A stretch of 44,282 nt of DNA, taken from the NCBI RefSeq assembly GCF_003725535.1, contig NZ_RJSF01000030.1:1-44282 (forward strand), given 5' to 3'. Below are positions 24,294 through 31,999 of this stretch, in pieces (the first letter of the stretch is position 1; each line of letters starts with the position of its first letter). The stretch is from Nocardioides pocheonensis (GTDB lineage: Bacteria; Actinomycetota; Actinomycetes; Propionibacteriales; Nocardioidaceae). The notes below the pieces were generated by a model that had not been told where the DNA came from, made no database searches, and saw only the letters and a program-made list of their open reading frames with translations. The position numbers and the translations under genes are program-made.

Positions 24294-24335
24294 GCCTCCC
24301 CACGCCGGGCCTCCTCCGTCGGCCCGGCTAGGGTC
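24294..24335 (+). repeat. 42-bp direct repeat, copy 2 (hairpin + functional -10)
   Basis: Second copy, with hairpin at 24304-24328 and TAGGGT at 24329-24334. This -10 lies 6 nt before the ATG at 24341. Confidence 0.8.
24329..24334 (+). promoter_or_regulatory. -10 hexamer TAGGGT, zinc-type oxidoreductase (leaderless)
   Basis: It ends 6 nt before the ATG at 24341. The expected -35 region is occupied by the hairpin. Confidence 0.55.
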
Positions 24336-24340
24336 GGCAC

Positions 24341-25309
24341 ATGTTCGCCGTGTACGCCGAGAAGTTCTCCTCCGACGACCCCCTGTCCGGCCTGGTGGTC
24401 GGCGAGCGGCCGGACCCGGAGGTGCCGCCGGGCTGGGCGAAGGTGACCGTGAAGGCCGCGTCGCTGAACCACCACGACCTGTGGTCGCTGCGCGGCGTGG
24501 GCCTGCGCGACGAGGCCCTCCCGATGATCCTCGGGTGCGACGCCGCCGGCTACGACGAGGACGGCAACGAGGTCGTCGTGCACGCGGTTGTCAACGACCC
24601 GCACTGGCAGGGCGACCAGACGCTCGACCCGAAGCGCTCGCTGCTCAGCGAGCGTCACCAGGGCACGTTCGCCGAGTCCGTGGTGGTCCCGCGGGGCAAC
24701 GTGATCCCGAAGCCGGCGTCGCTGTCCTTCGCGGAGGCGGCGTGCCTGCCGACCGCGTGGCTCACGGCGTACCGGATGCTGTTCACCCAGGGCGACCTCA
24801 AGCCCGGCGACACCGTGCTGGTGCAGGGCGCCGGCGGGGGCGTGGCGACGGCCCTGATCATGCTGGCCCGGGCCGGAGGCCTGAAGGTGCTGGCCACCAG
24901 CCGTGACGAGGCCAAGCGCGCCCGCGCCCTCGAGATCGGCGCGCACGAGGTCTTCGAGTCCGGCGCCCGGCTGCCGGTGAAGGTCGACGCGGTGATGGAG
25001 ACCGTGGGCCGGGCGACCTGGTCGCACTCGATCCGCTCGCTGCGTCCGGGCGGCGCGATCGTGATCTCCGGCACGACGTCCGGCCCGAACCTCGACGACG
25101 CCGAGCTCACCCGGATCTTCTTCCTCCAGCTCAAGGTGATCGGCTCGACCATGGGCACCACCACCGAGCTGGCCTCGCTGGTGAACCTGATGGACGCCAC
25201 CGGCGTGCGGCCGCTGATCGACCGCGAGCTGCCGATGGACCGGGCACCGGAGGGCTTCGCCGCCATGGCCGAGGGCGACGTCTTCGGGAAGATCGTCTTC
25301 ACGCGGTGA
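24341..25309 (+). CDS. MDR-family zinc-binding/quinone oxidoreductase-like dehydrogenase
   Basis: 322-residue medium-chain dehydrogenase/reductase. The N-terminal GroES-like domain has VTVKAASLNHHDLWSLRGVG and LPMILGCDAAG. The Rossmann domain has VLVQGAGGGVATALIMLARAGG with a GxGGGVA nucleotide motif. The typical structural-zinc cysteine cluster is missing, so it may be a zinc-independent quinone-reductase-like enzyme despite the family label. The C-terminal block is FFLQLKVIGSTMGTTTEL. The substrate is unknown. The next gene starts within its last codons (GTGA overlap at 25306-25309), making a two-gene operon with the SDR. Confidence 0.88.
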   Translation: MFAVYAEKFSSDDPLSGLVVGERPDPEVPPGWAKVTVKAASLNHHDLWSLRGVGLRDEALPMILGCDAAGYDEDGNEVVVHAVVNDPHWQGDQTLDPKRSLLSERHQGTFAESVVVPRGNVIPKPASLSFAEAACLPTAWLTAYRMLFTQGDLKPGDTVLVQGAGGGVATALIMLARAGGLKVLATSRDEAKRARALEIGAHEVFESGARLPVKVDAVMETVGRATWSHSIRSLRPGGAIVISGTTSGPNLDDAELTRIFFLQLKVIGSTMGTTTELASLVNLMDATGVRPLIDRELPMDRAPEGFAAMAEGDVFGKIVFTR

Positions 25310-25959
25310 CCGGGCAGCCCGAGCGGACCCACTTGGTCACCGGAGCCGGCTCCGGGATCGGCGAGGAGCTGGCCGACCGCCTCGCCGAGCGTGGCGACCG
25401 CGTGGTCAGGCTGACGCGCGACGTGGTCGACCTCGAGGACGCCGTGGCCGTGGCGCGCTGGGCGACCGACTTCGCCGACGACCTCGAACGCCTCGACTCC
25501 CTGCTGCACGTGGCCGGCACCGTCGACCTCGGCACCGTCGCCGAGCTTGACCTCGACGTCTGGCAGCGGCACCTCGACGTGAACCTCACCGCCCCCGCGG
25601 TGCTCACCTCGCACCTGCTGCCGGCGCTGCGTGCGGCCGGCGGGACCGTGGTGTTCGTGAACTCCTCCGCCGGCCTGGTCGCGAACGCGCAGTGGTCGGC
25701 GTACGCCGCCTCGAAGTTCGGGCTGAGGGCGCTGGCCGACTCGCTGCGGGCCGAGGAGGCGGGCAACGGTGTGCGCGTGACGACCGTGTTCCCGAGCCGC
25801 ACCGCCACCCCGATGCAGGAGAAGGTCCACGAGCAGGAGGGCCGCACGTACGACGCCTCGCGCTGGATCCGGCCCGCCACGGTGGTCGACTCGATCCTGC
25901 ACGTGCTCGACCTGCCTGCCGACGCCACCATCCCCGAGCTGGTGATCCGCCCGCGCTGA
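25306..25959 (+). CDS. short-chain dehydrogenase/reductase
   Basis: 217-residue classical SDR. The cofactor motif TGAGSGIGEEL is near residue 13, HVAGT near residue 69 fills the role of the NNAG motif, the catalytic serine is in FVNSSAGL and the Y-x-x-x-K pair in YAASKFGLRALAD. The early motif lacks an obvious Arg after TGAGSGIG, so the NADH/NADPH preference is unclear. The start is GTG at 25306, overlapping the upstream dehydrogenase stop. An internal basic loop (MQEKVHEQEGRTYD) may cap the active site. The substrate is unknown, and coupling with the MDR enzyme suggests consecutive redox steps. Confidence 0.9.
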   Translation: MTGQPERTHLVTGAGSGIGEELADRLAERGDRVVRLTRDVVDLEDAVAVARWATDFADDLERLDSLLHVAGTVDLGTVAELDLDVWQRHLDVNLTAPAVLTSHLLPALRAAGGTVVFVNSSAGLVANAQWSAYAASKFGLRALADSLRAEEAGNGVRVTTVFPSRTATPMQEKVHEQEGRTYDASRWIRPATVVDSILHVLDLPADATIPELVIRPR

Positions 25960-26000
25960 CCGGCACCGGGCTGCCCCCGCGGGTGCCGAAAATCGGTCGA

Positions 26001-26027
26001 GGAATGTCGGCGCGCTCCCGTAGCGTT
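26001..26027 (+). promoter_or_regulatory. possible SigR-like promoter (GGAAT-19-GTT) before the MFS gene
   Basis: GGAAT 26001-26005 and GTT 26025-26027, one base longer than the consensus spacing. It overlaps TAGCGT (26021-26026), so a housekeeping -10 is equally possible. Confidence 0.3.
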
Positions 26028-26135
26028 CTTGGTGCCGCGCCGATGTCGTGATCGCCCGCCGCCGTTCGTCGTCTCAGTGACAGACGGTCTCGGGTGCAGG
26101 CTTCTGGTCGCGCCCACGAGCAGCGAAGGACACAC

Positions 26136-27644
26136 ATGTCACACGACACCCCGACGACGGCCACGCCGGCTCCCACGTCCGCCGGCGACATCGCCGTGCT
26201 GCGCTGGCTGGTCGGCGCGACGTTCATCGTGATCCTGAACGAGACGATCATGATCAACGCGATCCCGCGCCTCATGGTCGAGTTCCAGGTCTCCGAGCGC
26301 ACGGCGCCGTGGCTGACGACGGCGTTCATGCTGACGATGGCCGTGGTCATCCCGATCACGGGCTGGTTCCTGCAGCGCGTGACGACGCGACAGGCGTTCG
26401 CCCTGGCGATGATCGTGTTCTGCACCGGCACGCTGATCGCGGCGGCAGCGCCGGTGTTCTGGGTGCTCCTCCTCGGGCGGATCGTGCAGGCGTCCGGCAC
26501 GGCGGTGATGATGCCGCTGCTGATGACCACGCTGATGTCGGTGGTGCCCGAGCACGACCGCGGCCGGGTGATGGGCAACGTCACCCTGGCGATGTCCGTC
26601 GCCCCGGCGCTCGGTCCGGCGGTGTCCGGCGTGATCCTGGAGTACCTCTCCTGGCGCTGGATGTTCGGCCTGGTCCTCCCGGTCGCGGCCCTGATCGGGG
26701 CCGCCGGCCTGCTCCGGCTGCGCAACGTGGGCGAGCCGACGGCCGGGTCCGTCGACGTGCCCAGCGTGGTGATCTCTGCGATCGGCTTCGGCGGCCTGGT
26801 CTACGGGCTCAGCCTGATCGGGGCCGACCACCAGCCGCTGCCGCCCGGAGTGCTGATCCCGGGCGCCCTCGTGGTCCTCGCGCTCTTCGTGTGGCGGCAG
26901 ATCGCGCTCCAGCACGGTCGTGGTCCGCTGCTGGACCTCCGCACGTTGACCCACCGCACCTACGCGAAGGCGCTCACGCTGATGGTCGTGGCCTTCATGG
27001 GCTTCCTCGGCTCGATGGTGCTGCTGCCGTTCTACCTCCAGCAGGCCCGCGGCCTGACCATCCTGCAGACCGGTCTGCTGATGATGCCGGGCGGCCTGGC
27101 GATGGGGCTGCTCGGTCCGCAGGTGGGCAAGCTGTTCGACCGGTTCGGCGGCCGGCCGCTGGTGATCCCGGGCTCGATCGGGATCTTCGTGGCGCTCGTG
27201 CTGTTCTCGCAGATCGGGCTGAGCACGCCGTACTGGCAGGTGCTCGGCATGCACATGCTGCTGATGATCAGCCTCGCCGCGGTGTTCACGCCGGTGTTCA
27301 CCCTGGGCCTCGGTGCCGTGCCGCCCCAGCTGTACTCCCACGCGAGCTCGCTGCTGGGTGCGCTGCAGCAGGTCGCCGGTGCGGCTGGCGCGGCGGTGTC
27401 CACCGCGGTGCTCTCGTCGCGCTCGGCGACTCTGATCGCGGGCGGCTCCAGCCCGGAGGCAGCACTGGCCGGTGGCCTCGGCCGGGCGTTCGTGGTCAGC
27501 GCGGGCCTCTCCCTGATCGTGATCGCCCTGGCCGTCGTGCTGCCGGGCCGGCTGCCGGCGCCGCAGGGCGGCCCCGAGGAGGGCGGGCCGCGCGGCGACC
27601 TGGACCTCGACGACGGCATCGCCGACCCGGTCGCGGCGATCTGA
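26136..27644 (+). CDS. MFS multidrug efflux transporter, DHA2 family
   Basis: 502-residue transporter with about 14 transmembrane helices, the DHA2 (EmrB/QacA) topology. TM1 is LRWLVGATFIVILNETIMIN, carrying the family's LxxxLDxTIVNVA-like segment here as ILNETIMINAIP. Motif C is in TM5: MSVAPALGPAVSGVILEYLS. Expected substrates are lipophilic drugs or metabolites exported by proton antiport. The ATG at 26136 has a good RBS (CGAAGGA). An in-frame ATG at 26094 has none. The C-terminus is hydrophilic and glycine-rich. It is convergent with the TetR gene, 9 bp apart, so that regulator need not control it. Confidence 0.92.
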   Translation: MSHDTPTTATPAPTSAGDIAVLRWLVGATFIVILNETIMINAIPRLMVEFQVSERTAPWLTTAFMLTMAVVIPITGWFLQRVTTRQAFALAMIVFCTGTLIAAAAPVFWVLLLGRIVQASGTAVMMPLLMTTLMSVVPEHDRGRVMGNVTLAMSVAPALGPAVSGVILEYLSWRWMFGLVLPVAALIGAAGLLRLRNVGEPTAGSVDVPSVVISAIGFGGLVYGLSLIGADHQPLPPGVLIPGALVVLALFVWRQIALQHGRGPLLDLRTLTHRTYAKALTLMVVAFMGFLGSMVLLPFYLQQARGLTILQTGLLMMPGGLAMGLLGPQVGKLFDRFGGRPLVIPGSIGIFVALVLFSQIGLSTPYWQVLGMHMLLMISLAAVFTPVFTLGLGAVPPQLYSHASSLLGALQQVAGAAGAAVSTAVLSSRSATLIAGGSSPEAALAGGLGRAFVVSAGLSLIVIALAVVLPGRLPAPQGGPEEGGPRGDLDLDDGIADPVAAI

Positions 27645-27653
27645 CCGGGAGGG

Positions 27654-28289
27654 CTACTTCTCCTCGGCTGGTCGTGAGCGCCAGTTCAGGGCGCCCACGA
27701 TCAGCATGAGCAGCTGGGTGCGGGCCCGGTCGCGGATCGCCGAGCCCTCCCGGTCGGGCAGCTCGAGGATCTCCTCGGCGACCGCGATCATCGCGACCAC
27801 GATCAGCCGCGACAGGATGTGCAGGTCCTCGGCGGACCAGTGGTCCATCGGCAGGCGCGCGAGGTCGGTGGCGAGCTCGCGCTCGAACAGGGCGAGCTCC
27901 TGGCGCACCGCTGCTCGGACCACTGCGGACCCGCCGTTGCGCTCACGCGCGATGAAGGAGAAGTGCGCGCGCTGACCGCGGACGTGCTCGTCGAGCACCT
28001 GCACCGACCGGTCCACGATCTCCTCGATCTGCGGGTTGCCCCGCCGGACGTCGCGGATCATCGCCCGCAGCGACGAGAACGACTCCTGCACGAGCGCGAG
28101 GCCGAGCTCGTCGATCGAGGCGAAGTGCCGGTAGAACGCGGTCGGGACGATGCCGACCTCCTTGGCCACCTGGCGCAGCGACAGCCCGCCGAGGCCGGTC
28201 TCCTCGCTGAGCCGCAGCGCGGCGTCGAGGATGGCGCGTCGGGTGCGCTCCTTCTTCTCACCTCGGGTGGACAGGCCGGCCTCGGTCAC
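27654..28289 (-). CDS. TetR-family regulator, FabR/DesT type (unsaturated fatty acid control)
   Basis: 211-residue TetR repressor. The N-terminal HTH is ERTRRAILDAALRLSEETGL then LSLRQVAKEVGIVPTAFYRH. The ligand domain has FSFIARERNGGSAVVRAAVR near residue 110, a stretch very like E. coli FabR ([20 protein letters not shown]) and Pseudomonas DesT. FabR and DesT sense acyl-CoA or acyl-ACP saturation and repress unsaturated fatty-acid genes. The divergent neighbours are a desaturase reductase and an acyl desaturase. The GTG at 28289 is fixed by a TACGCT 6 nt upstream; an ATG at 28322 is rejected. It probably represses the desaturase operon. Confidence 0.85.
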   Translation of the reverse strand: MTEAGLSTRGEKKERTRRAILDAALRLSEETGLGGLSLRQVAKEVGIVPTAFYRHFASIDELGLALVQESFSSLRAMIRDVRRGNPQIEEIVDRSVQVLDEHVRGQRAHFSFIARERNGGSAVVRAAVRQELALFERELATDLARLPMDHWSAEDLHILSRLIVVAMIAVAEEILELPDREGSAIRDRARTQLLMLIVGALNWRSRPAEEK

Positions 28290-28295
28290 CGGGCC

Positions 28296-28301
28296 AGCGT
28301 A
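28296..28301 (-). promoter_or_regulatory. -10 hexamer TACGCT, FabR/DesT-type gene (leaderless)
   Basis: It ends 6 nt before the GTG at 28289. Confidence 0.6.
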
Positions 28302-28316
28302 GTGACCACCGGCACA

Positions 28317-28332
28317 GTGCACACATGTGCAC
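28317..28332. promoter_or_regulatory. palindrome GTGCACA-CA-TGTGCAC between regulator and desaturase operon
   Basis: 7-bp perfect arms, 28 bp upstream of the regulator start, where its -35 would fall. It may serve autoregulation or a second factor. Confidence 0.45.
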
Positions 28333-28358
28333 CGTGGTCGGCGTCACGTGCGATCTGC

Positions 28359-28388
28359 TTGACCCGCGTTCCAGGCCGCCGTCATAGT
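28359..28388 (+). promoter_or_regulatory. sigma-70-type promoter of the desaturase operon
   Basis: TTGACC (28359-28364), an 18-nt spacer, CATAGT (28383-28388). The transcription start should fall inside the adjacent operator. Confidence 0.65.
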
Positions 28389-28413
28389 TTCAGTGTACGC
28401 ACGTTCACTGAAA
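28388..28413 (+). promoter_or_regulatory. FabR/DesT-like operator (26-bp dyad) over the desaturase transcription start
   Basis: The arms TTTCAGTGTACGC and ACGTTCACTGAAA are inverted repeats with two mismatches per 13-bp arm. The core CAGTG..CACTG resembles the DesT operator half-site AGTGAAC (recalled). Its place immediately after the -10 fits repression by steric block. Confidence 0.65.
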
Positions 28414-28427
28414 GGAGGTCACCTGGA

Positions 28428-29525
28428 ATGGGCATCGCCACCACGCTTCTCGGCTCCCGGGCCGTCGCCGCGCTGACCGCACCGCACGGTGTGGACCGCT
28501 ATCTCGAGATGTTCAACCCGATGTGGGCCGCCACGGAGGTTCGAGCCCGCGTCGTCGACATCCACCGCGAGAACCCCGACGCCGTCGGCTCGGCGCCGGT
28601 CGCGACCCTCACGCTCCAGCCGACCGCCACCTGGCGCGGCCACCGCGCGGGCCAGTACGTCCAGGTCGGAGTCGAGCTGCCGGGCACCGCGCGCCGGATG
28701 ACCCGGTGCTTCTCGATCTCCTCGGCCGCCTCGCTCCCCGGAGAGCGGTTCACGCTCACGATCCGGGCCCACGACGAGGGCCAGGTCAGCAGGTTCCTGG
28801 TCAACGAGGCCCGCCCGGGCCAGATGCTGCACCTCAGCCAGGCCGAGGGTGACTTCACGCTGCACGAGAGCGCGGCGACCCCGACCAACAACCGCCTGCT
28901 GATGATCTCCGGCGGGTCCGGGATCACGCCGGTGATGTCCCAGCTGCGCACTCTGCTGCGCGACGGGTACGACGGCCACGCCGGTCGCAAGGTCACGTTC
29001 CTGCACTTCGCCCGGTCGACCGAGGACCAGATCTTCGCCGACGAGCTCGCCGCGATCGCGGCCGCCGACAACGGCGTCGACGTCCACCTGCGTCACGGCG
29101 ACCAGCGGTTCAGCGAGTTCGAGCTGCGCCGCCTGGTGCCGGACTTCAAGGACACCGACACCTGGGCCTGCGGGCCGGCCGGCCTGATCGAGCTCGTCCG
29201 CGCGGCGTACGCGGACTCGCCGCGCCTCCGGGTCGAGTTCTTCAAGCCCCCGGCCATCGCCGCCGGCTCGGCCGAGGGTGACGTCTCGTTCGCCCGCACG
29301 GGTGCGAGCGCCGAGAACTCCGGCGCGACGCTCCTCGAGCAGGCCGAGGCGCTCGGCCTCCGGCCCGAGTTCGGCTGCCGGATGGGCATCTGCTTCACCT
29401 GCACCTCGCGCAAGACCGAGGGCACCGTCCGCAACGTCCTCACCGGCGAGGAGTCCTCGCTGCCCGAGGAGGACATCCGGATCTGTGTCTCCGCCCCGGT
29501 CGGCGACTGCGTCGTCGACCTCTAG
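28428..29525 (+). CDS. ferredoxin reductase with 2Fe-2S domain (desaturase electron donor)
   Basis: 365-residue modular reductase. The FAD-binding barrel spans about residues 35-140 (RCFSISSA is the R-x-Y/F-S flavin motif). The NAD-binding domain spans 145-260 (MISGGSGITPVMSQLRTLL; TWACGPAGLIELV). A C-terminal plant-type ferredoxin domain spans 280-365 with the cluster cysteines in CRMGICFTC and a later cysteine in ICVSAPVGDC. It transfers electrons from NAD(P)H through FAD and 2Fe-2S to the adjacent desaturase. M. tuberculosis Rv3230c has the same job beside DesA3. The ATG at 28428 follows a strong AAAGGAGG. It is cotranscribed with the desaturase 28 bp downstream. Confidence 0.93.
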   Translation: MGIATTLLGSRAVAALTAPHGVDRYLEMFNPMWAATEVRARVVDIHRENPDAVGSAPVATLTLQPTATWRGHRAGQYVQVGVELPGTARRMTRCFSISSAASLPGERFTLTIRAHDEGQVSRFLVNEARPGQMLHLSQAEGDFTLHESAATPTNNRLLMISGGSGITPVMSQLRTLLRDGYDGHAGRKVTFLHFARSTEDQIFADELAAIAAADNGVDVHLRHGDQRFSEFELRRLVPDFKDTDTWACGPAGLIELVRAAYADSPRLRVEFFKPPAIAAGSAEGDVSFARTGASAENSGATLLEQAEALGLRPEFGCRMGICFTCTSRKTEGTVRNVLTGEESSLPEEDIRICVSAPVGDCVVDL

Positions 29526-29553
29526 ACCATCCCCCCACGAGCAGGAGAAACCC

Positions 29554-30717
29554 ATGGCCACCATGACCGCTCCCCGCACCGTCCGCACGAAGAAGCGTGC
29601 GACCGTCGCCGCGACCGACCCGAAGAGCCCGAACCTCACGGCCGATCAGCTCGAGGAGTTCGGCAACGAGCTCGACGCGCTCCGGCAGCGCGTGTTCGCC
29701 GATCTCGGCGAGGCCGACGCGGCGTACATCCGCATGATCGTCAAGCGCCAGCAGCAGTTCGAGATCGCGGGCAGGGCGCTGTTCTACCTGCCGCCCGCGT
29801 GGCCGCTCGCCGTCGCCGCACTGAGCATCTCCAAGATCCTCGAGAACATGGAGATCGGGCACAACGTGATGCACGGCCAGTACGACTGGATGGGTGATCC
29901 GAAGCTGAACTCGAGGATCTACGACTGGGACACCATGGCCCCGGGCGAGAACTGGAAGTACGGCCACAACTACATCCACCACACCTACACGAACATCCTC
30001 GGCAAGGACCGCGACATCGGCTACGGGATCCTCCGGATGGACGAGGACCAGAAGTGGCACCCCGCCTACCTGGGCAACCCGCTCTACGCGTTCCTGCTGA
30101 TGGTGTTCTTCGAGGAGGGTGTGGCCCTGCACGACCTGGAGATCGATCGGATCCGGACGGGGGAGCGGACCTGGGAGCAGACGAAGAAGGTCGGCAAGCC
30201 GATCATCCGGAAGGTGAGCAAGCAGGTCCTCAAGGACTACCTGCTGTTCCCGGCGCTGACCGGTCCGCTGTTCCTGAGCACCCTGGCCGGCAATGCCGTG
30301 GCCAACGTGATCCGCAACATCTGGGCGTTCAACATCATCTTCTGCGGCCACTTCCCGGCCGGTGTCGCCACCTTCACCGAGGAGGAGTGCGAGAACGAGT
30401 CTCGCGGGCACTGGTACTACCGCCAGCTCCTCGGGTCGGCCAACATCACCGGGGGCAGGCTCTTCCACATCCTGTCGGGCAACCTCTCGCACCAGATCGA
30501 GCACCACCTGTTCCCGGACCTCCCGGCCCGCCGGTACCCGGAGCTGTCGGTCGAGGTGAAGGCACTCTGCGAGAAGTACGGCATCGAGTACAACACCGGC
30601 CGGCTGAGCAAGCAGCTGTTCAGCGTCGCCCGCAAGATCTGCAGGCTCGCGCTGCCGACCCGGCGTACGCCGGCTCCCGCTCCCGTGCCGGTCGCCGACG
30701 ACCCGCTGGCCGCCTGA
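29554..30717 (+). CDS. desA3: membrane acyl-CoA delta-9 desaturase (DesA3-like)
   Basis: 387-residue membrane fatty-acid desaturase. Three di-iron histidine clusters are seen: HNVMHGQ near residue 109, HNYIHH near residue 142 and HQIEHHLFP near residue 316. Hydrophobic segments lie at about 70-95 and 225-265. M. tuberculosis DesA3 (Rv3229c) converts stearoyl-CoA to oleoyl-CoA with the reductase Rv3230c; the gene order here is the same. The product tunes membrane fluidity. Start ATG at 29554 with RBS GCAGGAG. Control is most likely by the divergent FabR/DesT-type repressor. Confidence 0.94.
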   Translation: MATMTAPRTVRTKKRATVAATDPKSPNLTADQLEEFGNELDALRQRVFADLGEADAAYIRMIVKRQQQFEIAGRALFYLPPAWPLAVAALSISKILENMEIGHNVMHGQYDWMGDPKLNSRIYDWDTMAPGENWKYGHNYIHHTYTNILGKDRDIGYGILRMDEDQKWHPAYLGNPLYAFLLMVFFEEGVALHDLEIDRIRTGERTWEQTKKVGKPIIRKVSKQVLKDYLLFPALTGPLFLSTLAGNAVANVIRNIWAFNIIFCGHFPAGVATFTEEECENESRGHWYYRQLLGSANITGGRLFHILSGNLSHQIEHHLFPDLPARRYPELSVEVKALCEKYGIEYNTGRLSKQLFSVARKICRLALPTRRTPAPAPVPVADDPLAA

Positions 30718-30725
30718 GCCCGGCG

Positions 30726-30731
30726 TAGCAT
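30726..30731 (+). promoter_or_regulatory. -10 hexamer TAGCAT, DUF1801 gene (leaderless)
   Basis: It ends 7 nt before the ATG at 30739. Confidence 0.5.
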
Positions 30732-30738
30732 CGCCGGC

Positions 30739-31083
30739 ATGCCGGACCCGTACGCCGTCGAGCGTGCCGTCGAGCACGTGCGTGCGCTCGCCCGGGCACT
30801 CGTGCCCGAGGCGGTCGACGGCCTCGGGTACGGCATGCCGGCGCTGCGCTACCGCGACCGGCCCCTGCTCAGCGTGATGCCGGCCAAGCACCACATCGGG
30901 CTGTACCCGTTCAGCCCGGCGGTCGTGGAGGCGGTGGCCGGGCGGCTCGACGGCTACTCCTTCGCCAAGGGCACGATCCGGTTCACCGAGGACCACCCGC
31001 TCACCGACGACCTGGTCGAGGACATCGTGCGGCTGCGGCGCGACGAGATCGACCGCGCCATCGACGGGCCCCCGACCCGCTGA
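30739..31083 (+). CDS. DUF1801 family protein (YdhG/frataxin-fold-like)
   Basis: 114-residue small alpha/beta protein of the DUF1801 family. Conserved blocks are EAVDGLGYGMPALRYRDRPL, MPAKHHIGLYPFSPAVVEAV and GYSFAKGTIRFTEDHPLTDDLVEDIVRLR. The last, with invariant K-x-T-I-R-F, is the strongest family mark. Relatives in Firmicutes adopt a frataxin-like fold and one was described as an iron chaperone, but this is not established for actinobacterial members. It starts 21 bp after the desaturase with its own -10, so it may be both leaderless and part of a read-through transcript. Confidence 0.85.
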   Translation: MPDPYAVERAVEHVRALARALVPEAVDGLGYGMPALRYRDRPLLSVMPAKHHIGLYPFSPAVVEAVAGRLDGYSFAKGTIRFTEDHPLTDDLVEDIVRLRRDEIDRAIDGPPTR

Positions 31084-31132
31084 GACCGCACTCACGTTGC
31101 GGGTGCCCGGGTCTCGGTCGAGACTGGGCACC

Positions 31133-31447
31133 ATGAACGAGCGACTGAGCAAGGCAGAGATCCGCAAGGACGCCGTGCAGAACACCGTCGAGGCGGCCGC
31201 AGGCGCCGTCGGGCAGGTCGCCACGATCATCACCGGTGCCGTCAAGGACGTCGCCGGCACCGTCGGCGGCTTTGCCACGGAGCTGTTCGAGATCAGGGAC
31301 GCGGCTCGTCGCGCCGCTGCCGACCACGAGGACGACGCTGCCGAGGAGCACGCCGGCCCCGCCGCCGGGAGCCTCCACCTCGACCCGGACGCACTGGTCG
31401 CGACGCAGCCCGACGTGCACCCGGACCCGGACGCGCCCTCCGCCTGA
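31133..31447 (+). CDS. small hypothetical protein, amphipathic/low complexity
   Basis: 104-residue protein not matched to a family. Residues 1-60 form alanine/valine-rich helices (TVEAAAGAVGQVATIITGAV, KDVAGTVGGFATELFEI) that may be amphipathic. The C-terminal 35 residues are acidic and proline-rich (DDAAEEHAGPAAG; DPDAPSA). Third-position GC bias and codon use look coding. The ATG at 31133 was chosen because GAGACT lies 7 nt upstream and residues before it (from 31097) look non-coding. It is convergent with the next gene. Possibly membrane-peripheral; function unknown. Confidence 0.6.
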   Translation: MNERLSKAEIRKDAVQNTVEAAAGAVGQVATIITGAVKDVAGTVGGFATELFEIRDAARRAAADHEDDAAEEHAGPAAGSLHLDPDALVATQPDVHPDPDAPSA

Positions 31448-31455
31448 GCGGTCGG

Positions 31456-31929
31456 TCAGGACCCGCTGCTGACCTTGGTGTGCGCTGCGGCCAGCAACGG
31501 CTTCACCAGGTCGAGCACATCGCGCACCGATGCGGGGAGGAAGCGGTCCGAGGTTGCGTAGTCGCTGCCCCGGTAGGCGAACGTGTAGAAGAACAGGTCG
31601 CAGCAGTCGTCCTGGTAGCCCCGCCGGGGGTGCCGGTGCGGCAGATCCGCTCGGTCGAGAGCTCTGACGAGTTGATGCCGCTCGGCGTCCGACAGCGTGC
31701 CCTGCGCCGGCTCCCATCCGTTCCGGACGGCGAACCACGTGCCGTCCGGAAAGACAACCAGGCGCTCTTCGCCGCCGGCGAAGCCCCCGCTCTGCATCAG
31801 CACGAGAGTGCCGGCCAGTGCGGTGGGGTTCGGATCCGGTGCGACCATCCGGGACACGCCAGTCAGGACCAGGGCGACCGCTCCGACGGCCAGCGCCGCC
31901 CACGCCACGGTGGTGCGGTTCAGGTCCAT
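31456..31929 (-). CDS. membrane-anchored hypothetical protein
   Basis: 157-residue protein. One N-terminal transmembrane segment (about residues 8-30, VAWAALAVGAVALVLTGVSR) probably anchors an extracellular domain of about 125 residues. That domain has GGFAGGEERLVVFPDGTWFA, a beta motif, and YQDDCCDLFFYTFAYRG with vicinal cysteines. No family was recognised. The end is SSGS. The ATG at 31929 has TAGCGT 9 nt upstream. The CC pair could form disulfides or bind metal. Its neighbours share no pathway with it. Confidence 0.7.
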   Translation of the reverse strand: MDLNRTTVAWAALAVGAVALVLTGVSRMVAPDPNPTALAGTLVLMQSGGFAGGEERLVVFPDGTWFAVRNGWEPAQGTLSDAERHQLVRALDRADLPHRHPRRGYQDDCCDLFFYTFAYRGSDYATSDRFLPASVRDVLDLVKPLLAAAHTKVSSGS

Positions 31930-31938
31930 GGCACTGGG

Positions 31939-31944
31939 ACGCTA
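31939..31944 (-). promoter_or_regulatory. -10 hexamer TAGCGT, membrane-anchored hypothetical
   Basis: It ends 9 nt before the ATG at 31929. Confidence 0.45.
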
Positions 31945-31999
31945 CCCGGGCGCGCCCGGTTCCCGTCGAAGACCGGCCCTACCGACCTCCCGAGCTCGA

